Source: an uncultured Saprospiraceae bacterium
Lineage (GTDB): Bacteria; Bacteroidota; Bacteroidia; Chitinophagales; Saprospiraceae
NCBI GenBank assembly: GCA_937967535.1
Contig: CALCMV010000199.1
Coordinates: forward strand, 1 to 32,440
Length of the DNA: 32,440 nt
Direction of reading: 5' to 3'
Below the pieces are notes generated by a model, which saw only the letters and a list, made by a program, of their open reading frames with translations, was not told the origin of the DNA and did not search any database. A program made the translations under genes and the position numbers. This document shows positions 31,155 to 32,440 of the stretch, in pieces (within the stretch, counting starts at the first letter, position 1; every line of letters starts with the position of its first letter).

Positions 31155-32015
31155 ATGATTAACAATAACATAATAGCTCTTAGTGCAGCTTTAGCCCTAA
31201 TGATAATGTTGCTTTCGGGTTGTTCTATCAGTACCCATTCGGGTATTCTTAGTCCGGGTTTGGTGAATACTATTACATCTCCCGAGACTCCTACCTATCA
31301 AGGCAAACCCGAAAGTACAAACTATATCAGTGGTAAAGTGCTCTTCAGTGAGCCTCACACTCGACGAAAAGACCGGAATTTTGTGGGTAGTGTACGTTTT
31401 TATCGTGCCAAGACAAAGGAGTATCAAAGTGTGACTTACGGAGCGTTTGGGTATTTGGGAAATTACAAAAGTGGCAACTTCATTCCCGCTTCATTGTCAG
31501 GCAATCATATTTATGGGGGGCTTGGTTTGATGGGGGGCATCAATTGGCATGTACCTTTCGAGAAAATGGATTGGGAGGTATTCAAGCTCAATGCTCGTCT
31601 TTATAATGAGTTGGGCAAATATCCAAGATTAAAAAATGAATTGACCGATTATCGGAATAATCACGACGAGATGCTGCCCCCAATTTGTTCTGGTTTTATA
31701 TTTCCCAGTTGTCGTCCTGCTCCTTACTCTGATTTGTATTCAAGGCATATAGCTATGCTTGACACCTCAATAGGAATGGGCATCAAAATCAAGCATAAAG
31801 GCAGGCATAATACACAGATAGGTGCAGGGATAAATTTTCACCTCTTGGGTAGTTCCCGTAATTCGTTTAGTGTTGAAAACCCTGTGAAACCGATTAATAC
31901 CGCAGGGTTTTATCTTCAATTTAGCCACACACTTCGTGAGCGACTTTCGCTCAATATTGATTTGATAGGTGGTGGGATTACTACGGGGCTGAGTTATCAA
32001 TTTGGGAAAAAATAG
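31155..32015 (+). CDS. Hypothetical lipoprotein with beta-rich C-terminal part
   Basis: This 286-residue protein has a lipoprotein signal (ALMIMLLSGC, Cys23). The mature part has alternating hydrophobic strands and glycines (IYGGLGLMGGINWHV, TSIGMGIKIKHKGRH, TQIGAGINFHLLG) and ends in an aromatic-containing strand (GLSYQFGKK) like outer-membrane beta-barrel proteins. It probably sits at the outer membrane. No family is recognised. It is possibly co-transcribed with the membrane protein upstream and converges with the amidohydrolase gene; the stop codon is the first triplet of a heptamer array. Confidence 0.65.
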   Translation: MINNNIIALSAALALMIMLLSGCSISTHSGILSPGLVNTITSPETPTYQGKPESTNYISGKVLFSEPHTRRKDRNFVGSVRFYRAKTKEYQSVTYGAFGYLGNYKSGNFIPASLSGNHIYGGLGLMGGINWHVPFEKMDWEVFKLNARLYNELGKYPRLKNELTDYRNNHDEMLPPICSGFIFPSCRPAPYSDLYSRHIAMLDTSIGMGIKIKHKGRHNTQIGAGINFHLLGSSRNSFSVENPVKPINTAGFYLQFSHTLRERLSLNIDLIGGGITTGLSYQFGKK

Positions 32016-32085
32016 CGAGTTACGAGTGTCAAGTAGTGGGAAATAAATCTCTTGTTACTCGGCACTCGCTACTCACTACTCCTTA
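32013..32085. repeat. Inverted heptamer arrays between convergent genes
   Basis: The left arm (AGCGAGT, TACGAGT, GTCAAGT) starts inside the lipoprotein stop. The right arm (TTACTCG, GCACTCG, CTACTCA, CTACTCC) ends at the stop of the minus-strand gene. The arrangement matches that at 17540-17622 and uses the same sequence family. Confidence 0.85.
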
Positions 32086-32440
32086 ATACCCCTCATCATG
32101 CACATCATCACAGTGATAATGTTTTTCTTCTTTCTTCTTTGGTTTTTGGGTTTCTGCACCGCCGTGTTTTGCTGCAAGTAGTTTTTGAATCAGTCGTGCG
32201 CGTTCTGCTCGGATGGCTTTACGTTTTTCGAGGTCGTCATTTTTATCGTAAAATTTGATGCCATCTACAAAGGTCATTTCTGCCTGTGCATATACCGACA
32301 GCGGATTGTCCGACCAAAGGACAATATCCGCATCTTTTCCGGTTTTGATGCTGCCTACACGGTCGTCTATACGTAGGAGTTTTGCCGGATTTAGTGTCAC
32401 AAATTTCCATGCTTCTTCTTCGCTCATATCACCGTACATG
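32083..32440 (-). CDS. Amidohydrolase, C-terminal part (cut by window edge)
   Basis: The last 118 or so residues of a metal-dependent amidohydrolase of the imidazolonepropionase-like type. Visible are the family's closing features: MSEEEAWKFVTLNPAKLLRIDDRVGSIKTGKDADIVLWSDNPLS in its essential elements (Asn-Pro-Ala-Lys, the Gly-Lys-Asp-Ala-Asp turn), then a Lys/Glu-rich tail ending KHYHCDDVHDEGY, which may bind metal. The metal-binding core lies outside the window. The ATG at 32439 is very probably internal, since homologues have about 300 residues before it. It converges with the lipoprotein at 31155. Confidence 0.8.
   Translation of the reverse strand, partial: MYGDMSEEEAWKFVTLNPAKLLRIDDRVGSIKTGKDADIVLWSDNPLSVYAQAEMTFVDGIKFYDKNDDLEKRKAIRAERARLIQKLLAAKHGGAETQKPKKKEEKHYHCDDVHDEGY

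Overview
The window comes from a Bacteroidota chromosome. I infer a marine, Saprospiria-like member, though the class is only a guess. The evidence is an AT-rich genome without clear Shine-Dalgarno sites and promoters of the Bacteroidota type (TTTG or TTG, 20-21 nt, then TAnnTTTG or CAnnTTTG). Many exported proteins carry signal peptides or lipoboxes. One protein has a type IX secretion (T9SS) sorting tail, the GH16 enzyme ends in a likely 3-coathanger stack domain, and the order rimP-nusA-infB is conserved. No rRNA, tRNA, CRISPR array or intact transposase gene was found.

Layout. 1-111: start of a secreted protein, minus strand, cut by the window edge. 112-1101: long AT-rich gap with a terminator-like hairpin. 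938-2316: a PsbP/DcrB-like lipoprotein and an acidic hypothetical protein, bracketed by two near-identical ~119-bp direct repeats, each carrying a terminator. 2369-3784: two mycoredoxin-like glutaredoxin domains fused to a thioredoxin reductase. 4110-7533, minus strand: secreted M28 peptidase, rpiB, a 231-bp MITE and a divergent peptide deformylase. 8182-8739: a small protein with a near-perfect 20-residue tandem repeat. 9108-11234: GT9 glycosyltransferase convergent with a periplasmic TPR protein. 11539-13026: class V PLP enzyme. 13115-13496: small antitoxin-like gene followed by the tail of a PIN-domain toxin. 13695-16364: modular GH16 laminarinase-like enzyme. 16533-22492: promoter, short terminated leader, rimP, nusA, infB. 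22655-24254: T9SS-exported protein with a CxxCH motif, then a membrane protein. 25276-27612: GH3 glucosidase lipoprotein. 28237-30201: vanadium haloperoxidase of algal bromoperoxidase type. 30491-32440: membrane protein, lipoprotein and the C-terminal end of an amidohydrolase.

Function. GH16 and GH3 could work in sequence on beta-1,3-glucans such as laminarin, with the haloperoxidase fitting life near algae or in seawater. They are separate transcription units and no SusC/SusD pair is present, so this is not a classical polysaccharide utilisation locus. rimP-nusA-infB is the usual ribosome maturation, transcription elongation and translation initiation unit.

The most unusual pattern is in the DNA between genes. 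Short tandem repeats of period 7 (twice period 6) lie at or across the stop codons of many unrelated genes. In two places they form inverted arms that could fold into long hairpins, and in three places they encode the last residues of a protein. With the MITE, an 80-bp dispersed repeat, a 23-bp inverted repeat and the 1260-bp-spaced direct repeats, this suggests a genome whose gene boundaries are actively reshaped by repeats.
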